The notes: generated by a model not told the origin, from the sequence alone. Positions 1-7,818 are shown, counted from the stretch's first letter. The stretch: DNA of 23,204 nt from Leptolyngbyaceae cyanobacterium M65_K2018_010 (GCA_015295885.1 DVEE01000030.1:1-23204); one strand, 5' to 3'. Program-made: numbers and translations.

Positions 1-444
1 GATCAGCACATCGGTAGTGGTAATTTCTCGGCGAATGGCCGCCGGCCCTAGACGATTGAGGCTGTGGTGACTCCAGCTGTGATTGCCCACTTCATGGCCC
101 TGCCGAATCACCTGAGCAGCGACTTCAGGGTAGGATGCCATGGCCTGGCCCACCATAAAGAAGGTGGCCTTAACACCGTGGGCGGCCAAAATGTCCAAGA
201 TTTGAGGGGTATACAAGGGGTTAGGGCCATCGTCAAAGGTCAGGGCCACCAGGGGTGCGGTGGTCTGCACCGAAAAAACGGCTTGGCCAAACAGCCCAGG
301 GACGACATAGCGCCTCGGCCAAACCACATTACTCCACAGGCAAGACAGGCATAGGACAAGCAGGAGAAGAGTCCCTAGCCGCTTGGCCCGATTACGGGGC
401 AGGCGACCAGCCAAGACTGGTCGAGCATGGATGCGGATAAACAA
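1..444 (-). CDS. Polysaccharide deacetylase (NodB domain), membrane-anchored, partial at window edge
   Basis: The gene reads leftwards and runs off the window, so only the N-terminal part is present. The visible protein has a short basic start, one hydrophobic anchor (LGTLLLLVLCLSCLW) and then a NodB domain. Both metal-site motifs are visible: TFDDGP with its Asp pair, and the HSWSH histidine motif. In known NodB enzymes these form the metal centre that removes acetyl groups from chitin-, peptidoglycan- or exopolysaccharide-type glycans. The anchor suggests action outside the plasma membrane. There is no ATG in frame upstream. I chose a TTG at 444 because a GGAG lies 7 bases in front of it. 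The frame stays open back to 564, so a TTG at 507 is also possible. The family call is firm; the substrate cannot be read from this fragment. Confidence 0.85.
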   Translation of the reverse strand, partial: MFIRIHARPVLAGRLPRNRAKRLGTLLLLVLCLSCLWSNVVWPRRYVVPGLFGQAVFSVQTTAPLVALTFDDGPNPLYTPQILDILAAHGVKATFFMVGQAMASYPEVAAQVIRQGHEVGNHSWSHHSLNRLGPAAIRREITTTDVLI

Positions 445-757
445 CGGCGAGCTCCAAAAGCTGTTAAATTTTCCCAGAAAGTAATAGAAATAGCTACTGA
501 CCTGCAATCGGTAAGGACTCTGCTGGACCGGTTCAAGCCCCCGATTAATTTTTTTGTCTAATCCTCAAGGCCCATGAAGGAGGTTAGCGATTTCCTAAAG
601 AGGGCGTTAACATTAGGGGTAAATTTGACTCTCCTCGGTTATGGTGCAGAGGTTGGTCAGATAGGTCAAGGGCCACCTCGGTTGAGGCGTTTTCTCCGAC
701 GAAGGCCGCCCATGCCCCTCCTAGAGCTTTTTCTATTTCTCCATATTCCCTACCCCT
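445..757. other. Divergent intergenic region between deacetylase and GH57 genes
   Basis: About 310 bases separate the two divergent starts and must hold promoters for both. The part from 540 to 640 is richer in A and T than its surroundings. I could not find a convincing -35/-10 pair in either direction. A plus-strand reading frame (574-765) begins with a good AAGGAGG, but that motif lies inside the frame rather than before it, and the frame overlaps the GH57 start. Its peptide is low in complexity and I do not call it a gene. Confidence 0.4.
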
Positions 758-3391
758 ATGGCTGATTCCCTAAGGCATTCAGTGCTTCAGTCGACTTCGG
801 CAACAACGGTTTCCACCCCAGGCCTGATCCCCGCTGTCAGCACCGGGATCTTTGTCTGCGTGCATGGGCATTTCTATCAGCCTCCCCGCGAAAATCCCTA
901 CCTGGATGCCATTGAGAAGCAGCCCAGTGCGGCCCCTTACCACAACTGGAACGAACGCATTCACCACGAGTGCTATCGGCCCAACGCCTACGCCCGCATC
1001 CTCAACGATCGCGGCGAAGTTATTCGCATTGTCAACACCTTCGAGTACATCAGCTTTAATATCGGCCCTACCCTGCTGAGCTGGATGGAGCGCTACGACC
1101 TAGAAACCTACCAGCGCATTCTAGAAGCCGATCGCAACAGTTGCGCCCGCCTCAATGGTCATGGCAATGCCATGGCCCAGGTCTACAACCACATGATTTT
1201 GCCCTTGGCCAACCCGCGGGATAAAGTCACCCAGGTGCGTTGGGGCATCGCCGACTTTCGCCGCCGGTTTGGTCGCGATCCCGAAGGTATCTGGCTGGCG
1301 GAAACTGCGGTGGACTACCCGACCCTGGCGGTGTTGGTGGAAGAAGGGATCAAGTTTACGGTGTTGGCTCCCTCCCAGGTGCAGCGCTGTCGTCCCCTGG
1401 TCAGTCAAAACGGCCAGCGGGAAGCCTGGCATGAAGTAGGCGGTGGCCAAATCGATCCGACGCGGCCCTATCGCTGTTTTCTCAAGCACCCCGATGGCAC
1501 TCCCGATCCCAGCCGCTCCATTGACCTGTTCTTCTACGACGGCCCCATCTCCCGTGATATGGGCTTCAGTGATGTGCTGAGCGCTTCTGCCCACCTGGCC
1601 GGGCGAATCGGTCAGGCGATCCATGGGGATCATCGCCCCTTTCAGCTCATCTCCGTGGCCACCGATGGAGAAACCTTTGGCCACCACCGGGGTGGGGCCG
1701 AAAAAACCCTGGCCTACGCCGTGACCGAGGAGTTTCCTCGCCAGGGCTGGACGGTGACGAACTACGCCCATTACCTGGCCACCCACCCGCCCACCTGGGA
1801 AGCAGAACTGAAACCGGTGACCGCCTGGAGTTGCTCCCACGGGGTGGATCGCTGGCAGGACGACTGCGGCTGTGGCGGCGGTGGCGGCTGGCATCAGGGC
1901 TGGCGCCGTCCCCTGCGGCAGGCCCTTGATTGGTTGCGGGATCAACTTGGGGCCGTATTTGAGCAGCAGGGATCTGCGCTGCTCCGTGATCCCTGGGCTG
2001 CGCGGGATAGCTACATTGCCGTCATCGGCGATCGCAGCGAGGATAACCTCCATGCCTTTTGGGCCGCCCACCAGAGCCGGGAACTCTCTCCCAGTGAACG
2101 GGTTGAGGCCCTGCAACTGCTGGAAATGCAGCGCCACGCCCTGCTCATGTACACCAGTTGCGGCTGGTTCTTTGAGGAAATTTCCCGACCCGAAGGCACC
2201 CAAATTCTCCGCTATGCCGCCCGGGCCATTGAGTTGGCCGGGGAAGTGGCGGGCCTTGACCTAGAGCCGGACTTTGTGGACCGACTGGCCCTGGCCCCCA
2301 GCAACGTGAACACCTTTACCGACGGGGCAGGAGTCTACCGAGATCTGGTTAAGCCCTCCCGCATTTCCCTAGAGCAGGTGGTGGCCCACTACGCCATGGG
2401 ATCCCTGTTTACCGACTATCGCCGACAGCAAACGGTTTATTGTTACACCGTGGAGCAGCAGGACTATCGTCGCCAGCGGCTGGGGCCCATGTCTTTGGCG
2501 GTAGGGCAGGTGGAAATTACCTCTACGATTACCCGCGAAAGCCTCAGTCTGGCCTTTGCCGTGGTGCACCTGGGGGGGTGGGACTTCCACTGCTGCATCC
2601 GCAGCTTTAATTCTCGGTTGGCCTATACCCAGGCCAAGGGCGACCTATTCGATTGCCTGGGGCAGGCCAGTGCGGCCCAGACTATTCTGGCCATGAACCG
2701 CACCTTTGGCACCCGTAGCTACAACCTCCAGGACCTGTTCGCCGAAGAACGCCATCGCATGATGCGGCTGCTGTCCCAGGAAACCCTACTGCGCTTGGAT
2801 CAACTGTATGCTCAAGTTTACCGGGATAACTACGGGGTGCTGCGGGCCTTCCACCGGGATGGCTTGCCCGCCCCCCGGGAACTTCAGGTGGCTGCCGATC
2901 TGGCCCTCAGCCAGCGAACCCTGGAGGTGCTCCGATCCCTGGAACGGGAAACCAGCGATTCCGACACCAGCCCCCTAGGCCAGGGGGAAGATTACCTGAA
3001 TGAATTAGAGGCGATCGCCACGGAAGCCAGTTACTTCCAGGCCTCCCTCTCCCTACCGGAGGCCAAGACCATGCTAGAGCGCTTAATTGGCCGATCGGTG
3101 TGGCAATTGCTGCATCAGGAACCGAGTCACTCCCTAGCCGACGAGGTCGCCTGGTTGGGCCGTCTGATCGGACTGGGCGAGCGCCTGGGCTTGGGGCTTT
3201 CCCTAGAGCGTCCCCAAGAACTGTATTATCAACACCTCCATCACCAGGTGTTTGACCTGCTGAAGCAGGCTGTCCAGAGCGGCAACCCCCTTGCCCCAGA
3301 GATCCGGGCTCAAATTGGCGAAATTCTCCGTTTGGGCAAGTACCTTTCCCTGGATGTGACCGCCGTCCTCAAGGCCCTGGAGCAAACCTGA
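758..3391 (+). CDS. GH57-family glycoside hydrolase with DUF3536 domain
   Basis: This 877-residue protein belongs to the COG1449 group of GH57-like proteins (alpha-amylase/alpha-mannosidase superfamily), which carry a C-terminal DUF3536 region. The GH57 barrel begins near residue 31 with VCVHGHFYQPPRENPYLD. The likely nucleophile is Glu182 in WLAETAVDYPTL and the likely acid/base is Asp303 in ATDGETFGHH, by position in the known GH57 motifs. A Cys/Gly-rich segment, CGCGGGGGW, at about 370-378 follows CSHGVDRW. The remaining half is the DUF3536 region. No signal peptide is seen, so a cytoplasmic role in alpha-glucan (perhaps glycogen) metabolism is plausible, but this is inference. The first 30 residues are poorly conserved in style and no clear ribosome binding site precedes the ATG, so the true start could be a little downstream. 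Confidence 0.9.
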   Translation: MADSLRHSVLQSTSATTVSTPGLIPAVSTGIFVCVHGHFYQPPRENPYLDAIEKQPSAAPYHNWNERIHHECYRPNAYARILNDRGEVIRIVNTFEYISFNIGPTLLSWMERYDLETYQRILEADRNSCARLNGHGNAMAQVYNHMILPLANPRDKVTQVRWGIADFRRRFGRDPEGIWLAETAVDYPTLAVLVEEGIKFTVLAPSQVQRCRPLVSQNGQREAWHEVGGGQIDPTRPYRCFLKHPDGTPDPSRSIDLFFYDGPISRDMGFSDVLSASAHLAGRIGQAIHGDHRPFQLISVATDGETFGHHRGGAEKTLAYAVTEEFPRQGWTVTNYAHYLATHPPTWEAELKPVTAWSCSHGVDRWQDDCGCGGGGGWHQGWRRPLRQALDWLRDQLGAVFEQQGSALLRDPWAARDSYIAVIGDRSEDNLHAFWAAHQSRELSPSERVEALQLLEMQRHALLMYTSCGWFFEEISRPEGTQILRYAARAIELAGEVAGLDLEPDFVDRLALAPSNVNTFTDGAGVYRDLVKPSRISLEQVVAHYAMGSLFTDYRRQQTVYCYTVEQQDYRRQRLGPMSLAVGQVEITSTITRESLSLAFAVVHLGGWDFHCCIRSFNSRLAYTQAKGDLFDCLGQASAAQTILAMNRTFGTRSYNLQDLFAEERHRMMRLLSQETLLRLDQLYAQVYRDNYGVLRAFHRDGLPAPRELQVAADLALSQRTLEVLRSLERETSDSDTSPLGQGEDYLNELEAIATEASYFQASLSLPEAKTMLERLIGRSVWQLLHQEPSHSLADEVAWLGRLIGLGERLGLGLSLERPQELYYQHLHHQVFDLLKQAVQSGNPLAPEIRAQIGEILRLGKYLSLDVTAVLKALEQT

Positions 3392-3475
3392 AGCCTCCCC
3401 CCACCGGCCTAGGCTCTCCGCAGGGGAACCCCAAAACCACAGCTTTGCAGAATGGGTTGAGAAATGTTACAAAAG

Positions 3476-3505
3476 TTGTCGGTTCCGGGGTATGGTCTCT
3501 ATGGT
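3476..3505 (+). promoter_or_regulatory. Possible promoter of the WecG-family gene
   Basis: TTGTCG at 3476-3481 and TATGGT at 3500-3505 are separated by 18 bases, matching a sigma-70-like layout. Transcription from here would give a leader of about 80 bases that contains the alternative hairpins described separately. The assignment rests on motif resemblance only. Confidence 0.3.
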
Positions 3506-3528
3506 TAGAGCCACCTGACCTGCTTGCC

Positions 3529-3573
3529 GGGTTAGGGAGGGCGGCTAGGGCTAACCCCAGCCAGGCTGGGTTA
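3529..3573 (+). promoter_or_regulatory. Leader with mutually exclusive hairpins ahead of WecG-family gene
   Basis: CTAACCC at 3551-3557 can pair perfectly with GGGTTAG at 3529-3535. Most of it (TAACCC) can instead pair with GGGTTA at 3568-3573, forming a 9-base-pair stem with one bulged C and a CAG loop. The second stem ends one base before the AGGAGG ribosome binding site (3575-3580). The two folds exclude each other, the arrangement seen in attenuators and translational switches. No ligand or leader peptide is evident, so function is inference. Confidence 0.3.
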
Positions 3574-3589
3574 CAGGAGGGCAGGACTT

Positions 3590-4327
3590 GTGCTAGCAGA
3601 TCGAACTGATCCGGTCAGCATCCTTAAGGTGATGGGGTTGCCGGTTCATTGGCGGCCCAACTATGCGGATTGGCTACTGGCAGAATACCGCCAGGGGCGG
3701 GGTACCCACGTCGTTACCCTGAATGCAGAGATGGCCATGCAGGCGGATCACCATCCTGCCCTGCGGCAGGTCATTTTGGGCGCAGATTTGGTGATTCCCG
3801 ATGGCGCCGGGGTGGTGCTCTATTTTCGTACCCAGGGGCGACGCATTCAACGCACCCCTGGCATTGAGCTAGCCGCCAATGTCTTGAAGCGGCTTTCGAG
3901 CCGAGAAACCGTTTTTTTCTATGGCGGTGCCCCCGGCGTAACCGCCCATGCCGCTCGGTACTGGCAACGCCAGTTGCCGGGTATCAGGATTGTGGGAACC
4001 CAACACGGCTATGTCAATCCCCAGGACGAACCCGCTTTTCTCAATCAGTTGGCCACTTTACACCCTAGTGTGATTCTGGTGGGCCTAGGGGTTCCCCGCC
4101 AGGAGTTGTGGATTCGGGACCACCGCCACCTCTGCCCTGGCAGTATTTGGATTGGGGTAGGGGGCAGCTTTGATATTTGGGCCGGGGTTAAATCTCGTGC
4201 CCCCGAGTGGATGGCCAGCCACCACCTAGAGTGGCTCTACCGCCTCTATCAGGAGCCCTGGCGTTGGCGGCGAATGTTGGCCCTGCCCCGATTCGTATGG
4301 CGCTCCCTCACCTACTCACCCCGTTAA
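3590..4327 (+). CDS. WecG/TagA/CpsF-family glycosyltransferase
   Basis: The 245-residue protein matches the family that transfers N-acetylmannosamine-type sugars (WecG, TagA/TarA) to lipid-linked intermediates of surface polysaccharides. Family motifs appear in order: TLNAEMA (43-49), PDGAGVV (70-76) with Asp71 at the position of the proposed catalytic base, LGVPRQELW (166-174), GVGGSFDIWAG (189-199) and the basic/aromatic tail RAPEWM...LEWLYRL. Length is normal. There is no membrane segment; family members act as peripheral proteins at the cytoplasmic face. The start is a GTG, chosen because AGGAGG lies 9 bases upstream. With the deacetylase and GH57 gene nearby it suggests a surface-glycan neighbourhood, but the donor sugar is unknown. 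Confidence 0.9.
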   Translation: MLADRTDPVSILKVMGLPVHWRPNYADWLLAEYRQGRGTHVVTLNAEMAMQADHHPALRQVILGADLVIPDGAGVVLYFRTQGRRIQRTPGIELAANVLKRLSSRETVFFYGGAPGVTAHAARYWQRQLPGIRIVGTQHGYVNPQDEPAFLNQLATLHPSVILVGLGVPRQELWIRDHRHLCPGSIWIGVGGSFDIWAGVKSRAPEWMASHHLEWLYRLYQEPWRWRRMLALPRFVWRSLTYSPR

Positions 4328-4441
4328 CCCCGCCCTGGATGAACTAAGGTCTTCCCAGCTGAAGCCGCTATGCTAGAACAGGTTGCCCTAAGGGGATAGC
4401 CTCTTCTTTTAACCGCAGACCTTCATCCTGAGAACTTTGTT

Positions 4442-5092
4442 ATGGTTGGTACTCAAATTTCCGCCCAGCAGTTGTTTCGGGCCGCCTATGAAAACCGCTA
4501 CACCTGGGACCAGGGTTTTCCAGGCTATACCGCCGATGTCACCTACAGTCACCAAGGCCAAACCTACACCGGTCAGGTGAAGGTCAGCGCCGATCTCAAG
4601 CCAGAGGTCACCGGGGTCGCCGACGAGGCGGCCCAAAAGGCCATCCATAACCAGTTGTTTGAGGTAGCCATCCACCGAGTTCGGCGCCGGTTTGAAGATA
4701 CCCACGGCCAAAATACCTTTAGCTACGGCAAAACCCTACCCGACGGCGGGGTGGAGATTTTGGTGGGTGGCAAAGCCGCAGGCGATCGCTACCATGTCCA
4801 CCAAAACGAAGTGACCCTGGTACATCGCCATATTCATGGCGTAGTCGTGACAATTCACACCTACAGTAGCCAGGATACCGGGGCTGGCTACCTGGCTCAC
4901 CAGTACGACTCGGTTTACCACGACCCCAAAACCGGCGAGCAGCGGGGAGGCCTCAGTACCTTTGAAGATCGCTACGAACCCGTAGGCGGATACTACCTGC
5001 TCAGCCACCGCACCATTGAAACGACCGAGGCAGGCAAACCCGACCGGGAGGAGTTTCAATTCTCCAACCTGGCCCTGCTAGGAGGGCGGTAA
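4442..5092 (+). CDS. DUF3386 family protein
   Basis: The 216-residue protein is recognised as DUF3386, a family of unknown function found mainly in cyanobacteria. It begins with a short helical part (SAQQLFRAAYENRYTW), followed by a region rich in beta strands and in Tyr, His and Gly. Repeated phrases such as FPGYTADVTYSHQG and GGYYLLSHRTIETT suggest a soluble lipocalin-like beta barrel, but that fold is inference. No signal peptide or membrane segment is seen. Its 3' end overlaps the convergent MarC-family gene by 15 bases, so the two share coding DNA on opposite strands. The start ATG has only a weak ribosome binding site. Confidence 0.85.
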   Translation: MVGTQISAQQLFRAAYENRYTWDQGFPGYTADVTYSHQGQTYTGQVKVSADLKPEVTGVADEAAQKAIHNQLFEVAIHRVRRRFEDTHGQNTFSYGKTLPDGGVEILVGGKAAGDRYHVHQNEVTLVHRHIHGVVVTIHTYSSQDTGAGYLAHQYDSVYHDPKTGEQRGGLSTFEDRYEPVGGYYLLSHRTIETTEAGKPDREEFQFSNLALLGGR

Positions 5093-5749
5093 TGGCGTTT
5101 CTGGGCCAAAGGCCTGGGCGGGGGGTAATTGCAGCAAACTGAGCAGGCCATCTAACATGTATTGCACGGCCAGGGCCGCCAGCAGCACCCCCAGAACCCG
5201 GGTGACGACGTTGATGCCGATCTGGCCCAGGGCCTGGGCCAGGAAGCGAGACAGCAGCAGAAACCCATAGCACAGTAAGACGACCACCCCGGCGGCGGCT
5301 AACACCACGCTTAAACCCAGGTAGTAGTTGGTAGACTCCCGCGCCAGCACCAAAATGCTAGCCAGACTACCTGGCCCCGCAATCAGGGGAATGGCCAGGG
5401 GAAAAATGCTGACGTCCTGTCTGATTTCTGCCTCCTGGGCCTCGGCCGGGGTCTCACGCTGCTGCTGGACAAAGATCATATCCAGGGCGATCTTAAATAG
5501 CAGAACCCCGGCGGCAATTTGAAAGGCCTGCAGGCTAATGCCCAGGTAATAGAGCACATAGGCACCGCTGACCCCGAAGACCAGAAGAATCAGGGCAGAT
5601 ACTACCACCGCTCGGGTGGCAATTTGAATTTGCTCAGTATCGGATCGGTGTTGCACCAGGGCCAGGTACAAAGGGGCCAAACCCACCGGGTCAATCACCA
5701 CAAACAAGGTTAGAAAAGCCTTTGCAAAGAGCGGCAGCACAATGGGCAT
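5078..5749 (-). CDS. MarC family integral membrane protein (UPF0056)
   Basis: The 223-residue protein has about six hydrophobic segments and the family signature near the N-terminus, LTLFVVIDPVGLAPLYLAL. Other typical parts are the AFQIAAGVLLFKIALDM helix and FPLAIPLIAGPGSLASILVL. MarC proteins were once linked to multidrug resistance, but that role has been withdrawn for E. coli MarC and the transported substrate is unknown. The gene is convergent with the DUF3386 gene and overlaps it by 15 bases, and it is divergent from rbcL across a 430-base region. No strong ribosome binding site precedes the ATG. The family call is firm; the function is not known. Confidence 0.9.
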   Translation of the reverse strand: MPIVLPLFAKAFLTLFVVIDPVGLAPLYLALVQHRSDTEQIQIATRAVVVSALILLVFGVSGAYVLYYLGISLQAFQIAAGVLLFKIALDMIFVQQQRETPAEAQEAEIRQDVSIFPLAIPLIAGPGSLASILVLARESTNYYLGLSVVLAAAGVVVLLCYGFLLLSRFLAQALGQIGINVVTRVLGVLLAALAVQYMLDGLLSLLQLPPAQAFGPETPLPPS

Positions 5750-5895
5750 AGGGGTGCCTAGTCGGTTTTTACCAATCTACCGCTGCTGGGCCAGACCCAG
5801 GTATCGCCGCCGGCTAGGCCCATAGCTCCAAGACTCCAGCAGAACCCCAACCGGTGTGGCTTTAGAGAACTTGAGAAACCCACATCTAGATTTAC

Positions 5896-5929
5896 GTTAA
5901 CTCATAACTTTTAGTTATGAATGTATACA
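5896..5929 (+). promoter_or_regulatory. Palindrome cluster upstream of rbcL, candidate LysR-type (RbcR-like) operator
   Basis: A perfect inverted repeat with 8-base arms, TCATAACT-TTT-AGTTATGA, lies at 5902-5920. It contains the T-N11-A core typical of LysR-type regulators. It is flanked by the palindromes GTTAAC (5896-5901) and TGTATACA (5922-5929). The cluster sits in an AT-rich patch roughly 50 to 80 bases upstream of the probable transcription start, where LysR-type activators usually bind. Cyanobacterial rbc genes are known targets of LysR-type regulators (RbcR and relatives). Binding here is inference. Confidence 0.5.
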
Positions 5930-5941
5930 GATCTTCCAAAA

Positions 5942-5971
5942 TTAATCTTATCCAAAGGCTGGTAGTATGCT
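5942..5971 (+). promoter_or_regulatory. Probable rbcL promoter core
   Basis: TATGCT at 5966-5971 is a good -10 element. The matching -35 position (5942-5947, TTAATC) is poor, as is common in activator-dependent promoters, and fits the palindrome cluster just upstream. Transcription would start near 5978 and leave a leader of about 200 bases. A second TTGACA at 6128-6133 has no -10 at a usable distance. Confidence 0.4.
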
Positions 5972-6006
5972 AGAGGATAAGGTAATCAAAAATACCTAAA
6001 TCGCTT

Positions 6007-6035
6007 GCAGGGCAACTGTTTCGAGAGTTGCCTGC
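6007..6035 (+). promoter_or_regulatory. Stem-loop 1 in the rbcL leader
   Basis: The arms GCAGGGCAACT (6007-6017) and AGTTGCCTGC (6026-6035) form 10 base pairs with one bulged G and an 8-base loop. The hairpin lies near the 5' end of the predicted rbcL transcript, a position often associated with mRNA stability. It has no following T-run and is not a terminator. Confidence 0.4.
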
Positions 6036-6088
6036 GGTTGCTTTCATCTCAAAGTTGTGAACATCTAACGGATGCTCAAGCTGATCCT

Positions 6089-6113
6089 AGGTTCCCTTTT
6101 TGCAAAGGGGCCT
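6089..6113 (+). promoter_or_regulatory. Stem-loop 2 in the rbcL leader
   Basis: CCCTTT (6094-6099) and AAAGGG (6104-6109) pair around a TTGC loop. The stem extends outward through a G-U pair and AGG/CCT with one bulge. It stands about 65 bases before the rbcL start and is not followed by a T-run. Confidence 0.35.
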
Positions 6114-6179
6114 TAATTGTTTGCGGCTTGACATCAGGGGTTCACACCAGGGATTTCTTAGATTCACAGGAAGGGAGAT

Positions 6180-7610
6180 ATGTCTTACTCTCAGACAACG
6201 ACTCAGTCAAAAGCGGGCTATAGCGCCGGGGTTAAGGACTATAAGCTGACCTATTACACCCCTGATTACACCCCCAAAGATACGGATATTCTGGCGGCTT
6301 TCCGGATGAGTCCTCAGCCCGGGGTACCCCCCGAAGAAGCTGGGGCGGCTGTGGCAGCGGAATCTTCCACCGGTACCTGGACCACCGTGTGGACGGACCT
6401 ACTCACCGATTTGGATCGCTATAAGGGGCGCTGCTACGACATTGAGCCCGTACCCGGCGAAGATAATCAGTACATCGCCTATGTCGCCTACCCCCTGGAC
6501 CTGTTCGAGGAAGGTTCGGTCACTAACATGTTGACCTCCATTGTGGGCAACGTGTTTGGGTTTAAGGCACTGCGGGCCCTGCGTCTGGAAGACCTGCGCA
6601 TTCCCGTAGCCTATCTGAAGACCTTCCAAGGTCCGCCCCACGGGATTCAGGTAGAGCGGGACAAGCTGAACAAGTACGGCCGTCCGCTGCTAGGTTGCAC
6701 CATCAAGCCCAAGCTGGGTCTGTCGGCGAAGAACTACGGCCGGGCTGTGTACGAATGTCTGCGCGGTGGTTTGGACTTCACCAAGGACGACGAAAACATT
6801 AACTCCCAGCCCTTCCAACGCTGGCGCGATCGCTTCCTGTTTGTCGCCGATGCGATTCATAAATCCCAGGCAGAAACCGGCGAGATCAAGGGGCACTACC
6901 TGAATGTCACCGCGGCCACCTGCGAAGAAATGTTGAAGCGGGCTCAGTTTGCTAAGGAACTGAATATGCCCATCATCATGCATGACTTCCTCACCGCTGG
7001 CTTTACCGCCAACACGACCCTGGCCAAGTGGTGCCGTGACAATGGGCTCTTGCTCCACATTCACCGCGCCATGCACGCCGTTATCGACCGGCAACGCAAT
7101 CATGGTATGCACTTCCGGGTATTAGCCAAGTGTCTACGCATGTCCGGTGGGGATCACATCCACACCGGCACGGTGGTCGGTAAACTGGAGGGCGACCGGG
7201 CCAGCACCCTGGGGTTCATTGACCTGCTGCGGGAAAATTACATCGAGCAAGACAAGTCCCGCGGCATCTACTTCACCCAAGACTGGGCTTCCATGGGTGG
7301 GGTGTTTGCCGTGGCCTCTGGGGGTATCCACGTGTGGCACATGCCGGCTCTGGTGGAAATCTTCGGTGATGACTCCGTGCTGCAGTTCGGTGGCGGCACC
7401 CTGGGCCACCCCTGGGGTAACGCCCCCGGTGCTACCGCTAACCGGGTGGCCCTGGAAGCTTGCGTTCAAGCCCGTAACGAAGGCCGTGACCTGGCCCGCG
7501 AAGGTGGCGACATCATTCGGGAAGCCGCCAAGTGGTCCCCAGAACTGGCCGCGGCCTGTGAACTGTGGAAGGAAATCAAGTTCGAGTTCGAAACCATGGA
7601 CAAGCTCTAG
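6180..7610 (+). CDS. rbcL: RuBisCO large subunit, form IB
   Basis: The 476-residue protein is the catalytic subunit of ribulose-1,5-bisphosphate carboxylase/oxygenase, which fixes CO2 in the carboxysome. All key residues are present (numbering one higher than spinach): Lys176 and Lys178 in CTIKPKLG, the carbamylated Lys202 with Asp204/Glu205 in GLDFTKDDEN, His295 in HIHRAMHA, His328, loop-6 Lys335 in VVGKLEGDR, and the phosphate site GGGTLGHPWGNAPGA. The start is supported by AGGAAGGGAG just upstream of the ATG. Sequence and gene order place it in form IB. It is the first gene of rbcL-rbcX-rbcS, and the preceding region carries operator-like palindromes and two leader hairpins. Nothing in the protein looks unusual. 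Confidence 0.99.
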   Translation: MSYSQTTTQSKAGYSAGVKDYKLTYYTPDYTPKDTDILAAFRMSPQPGVPPEEAGAAVAAESSTGTWTTVWTDLLTDLDRYKGRCYDIEPVPGEDNQYIAYVAYPLDLFEEGSVTNMLTSIVGNVFGFKALRALRLEDLRIPVAYLKTFQGPPHGIQVERDKLNKYGRPLLGCTIKPKLGLSAKNYGRAVYECLRGGLDFTKDDENINSQPFQRWRDRFLFVADAIHKSQAETGEIKGHYLNVTAATCEEMLKRAQFAKELNMPIIMHDFLTAGFTANTTLAKWCRDNGLLLHIHRAMHAVIDRQRNHGMHFRVLAKCLRMSGGDHIHTGTVVGKLEGDRASTLGFIDLLRENYIEQDKSRGIYFTQDWASMGGVFAVASGGIHVWHMPALVEIFGDDSVLQFGGGTLGHPWGNAPGATANRVALEACVQARNEGRDLAREGGDIIREAAKWSPELAAACELWKEIKFEFETMDKL

Positions 7611-7620
7611 GCTTTCTGCC

Positions 7621-7659
7621 CGGCGGGGGAGTCCTAATTCTAGAGACTTTCCCCTGCCG
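7621..7659 (+). other. Strong stem-loop between rbcL and rbcX
   Basis: The arms at 7621-7633 and 7645-7659 pair through CGGC/GCCG, a G4/C4 block and AGTC/GACT, giving about 13 base pairs with two bulged T residues. It begins 11 bases after the rbcL stop and is not followed by a T-run. It could act as a 3'-end stabiliser or processing site that keeps rbcL mRNA more abundant than rbcX-rbcS. That role is inference; the pairing is visible. Confidence 0.5.
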
Positions 7660-7818
7660 AGGGCGGTACGGCGATGGTTTGACATCTGGGGCAGACCAAG
7701 CCCAAGAGCAAGCTAAAACCGCTACCGCATATCTGGCGAATTCCGGCTTCAATCGGGTCCAATGGTCTAACCAGGCCAGGTTTGACCCCCTTAACAGAGC
7801 CCACAGCGGAAAGCACGG

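Noticed and set aside
574..765. Plus-strand reading frame of 63 codons before the GH57 gene
   Set aside because: Its peptide resembles nothing known, no ribosome binding site precedes its start, and it overlaps the GH57 start.
1121..2203. Long minus-strand open frame (360 codons) opposite the GH57 gene
   Set aside because: It is the mirror of a strongly recognised coding sequence in GC-rich DNA, and its translation shows no domain.
6005..6223. Plus-strand frame of 72 codons in the rbcL leader overlapping the rbcL start
   Set aside because: It begins at a TTG inside hairpin 1 without a ribosome binding site, and its peptide is not gene-like. An upstream regulatory reading frame is possible but unsupported.
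7134..7716. Overlapping open frames on both strands at the 3' end of rbcL
   Set aside because: They arise from the codon bias of rbcL; neither peptide resembles a protein family.
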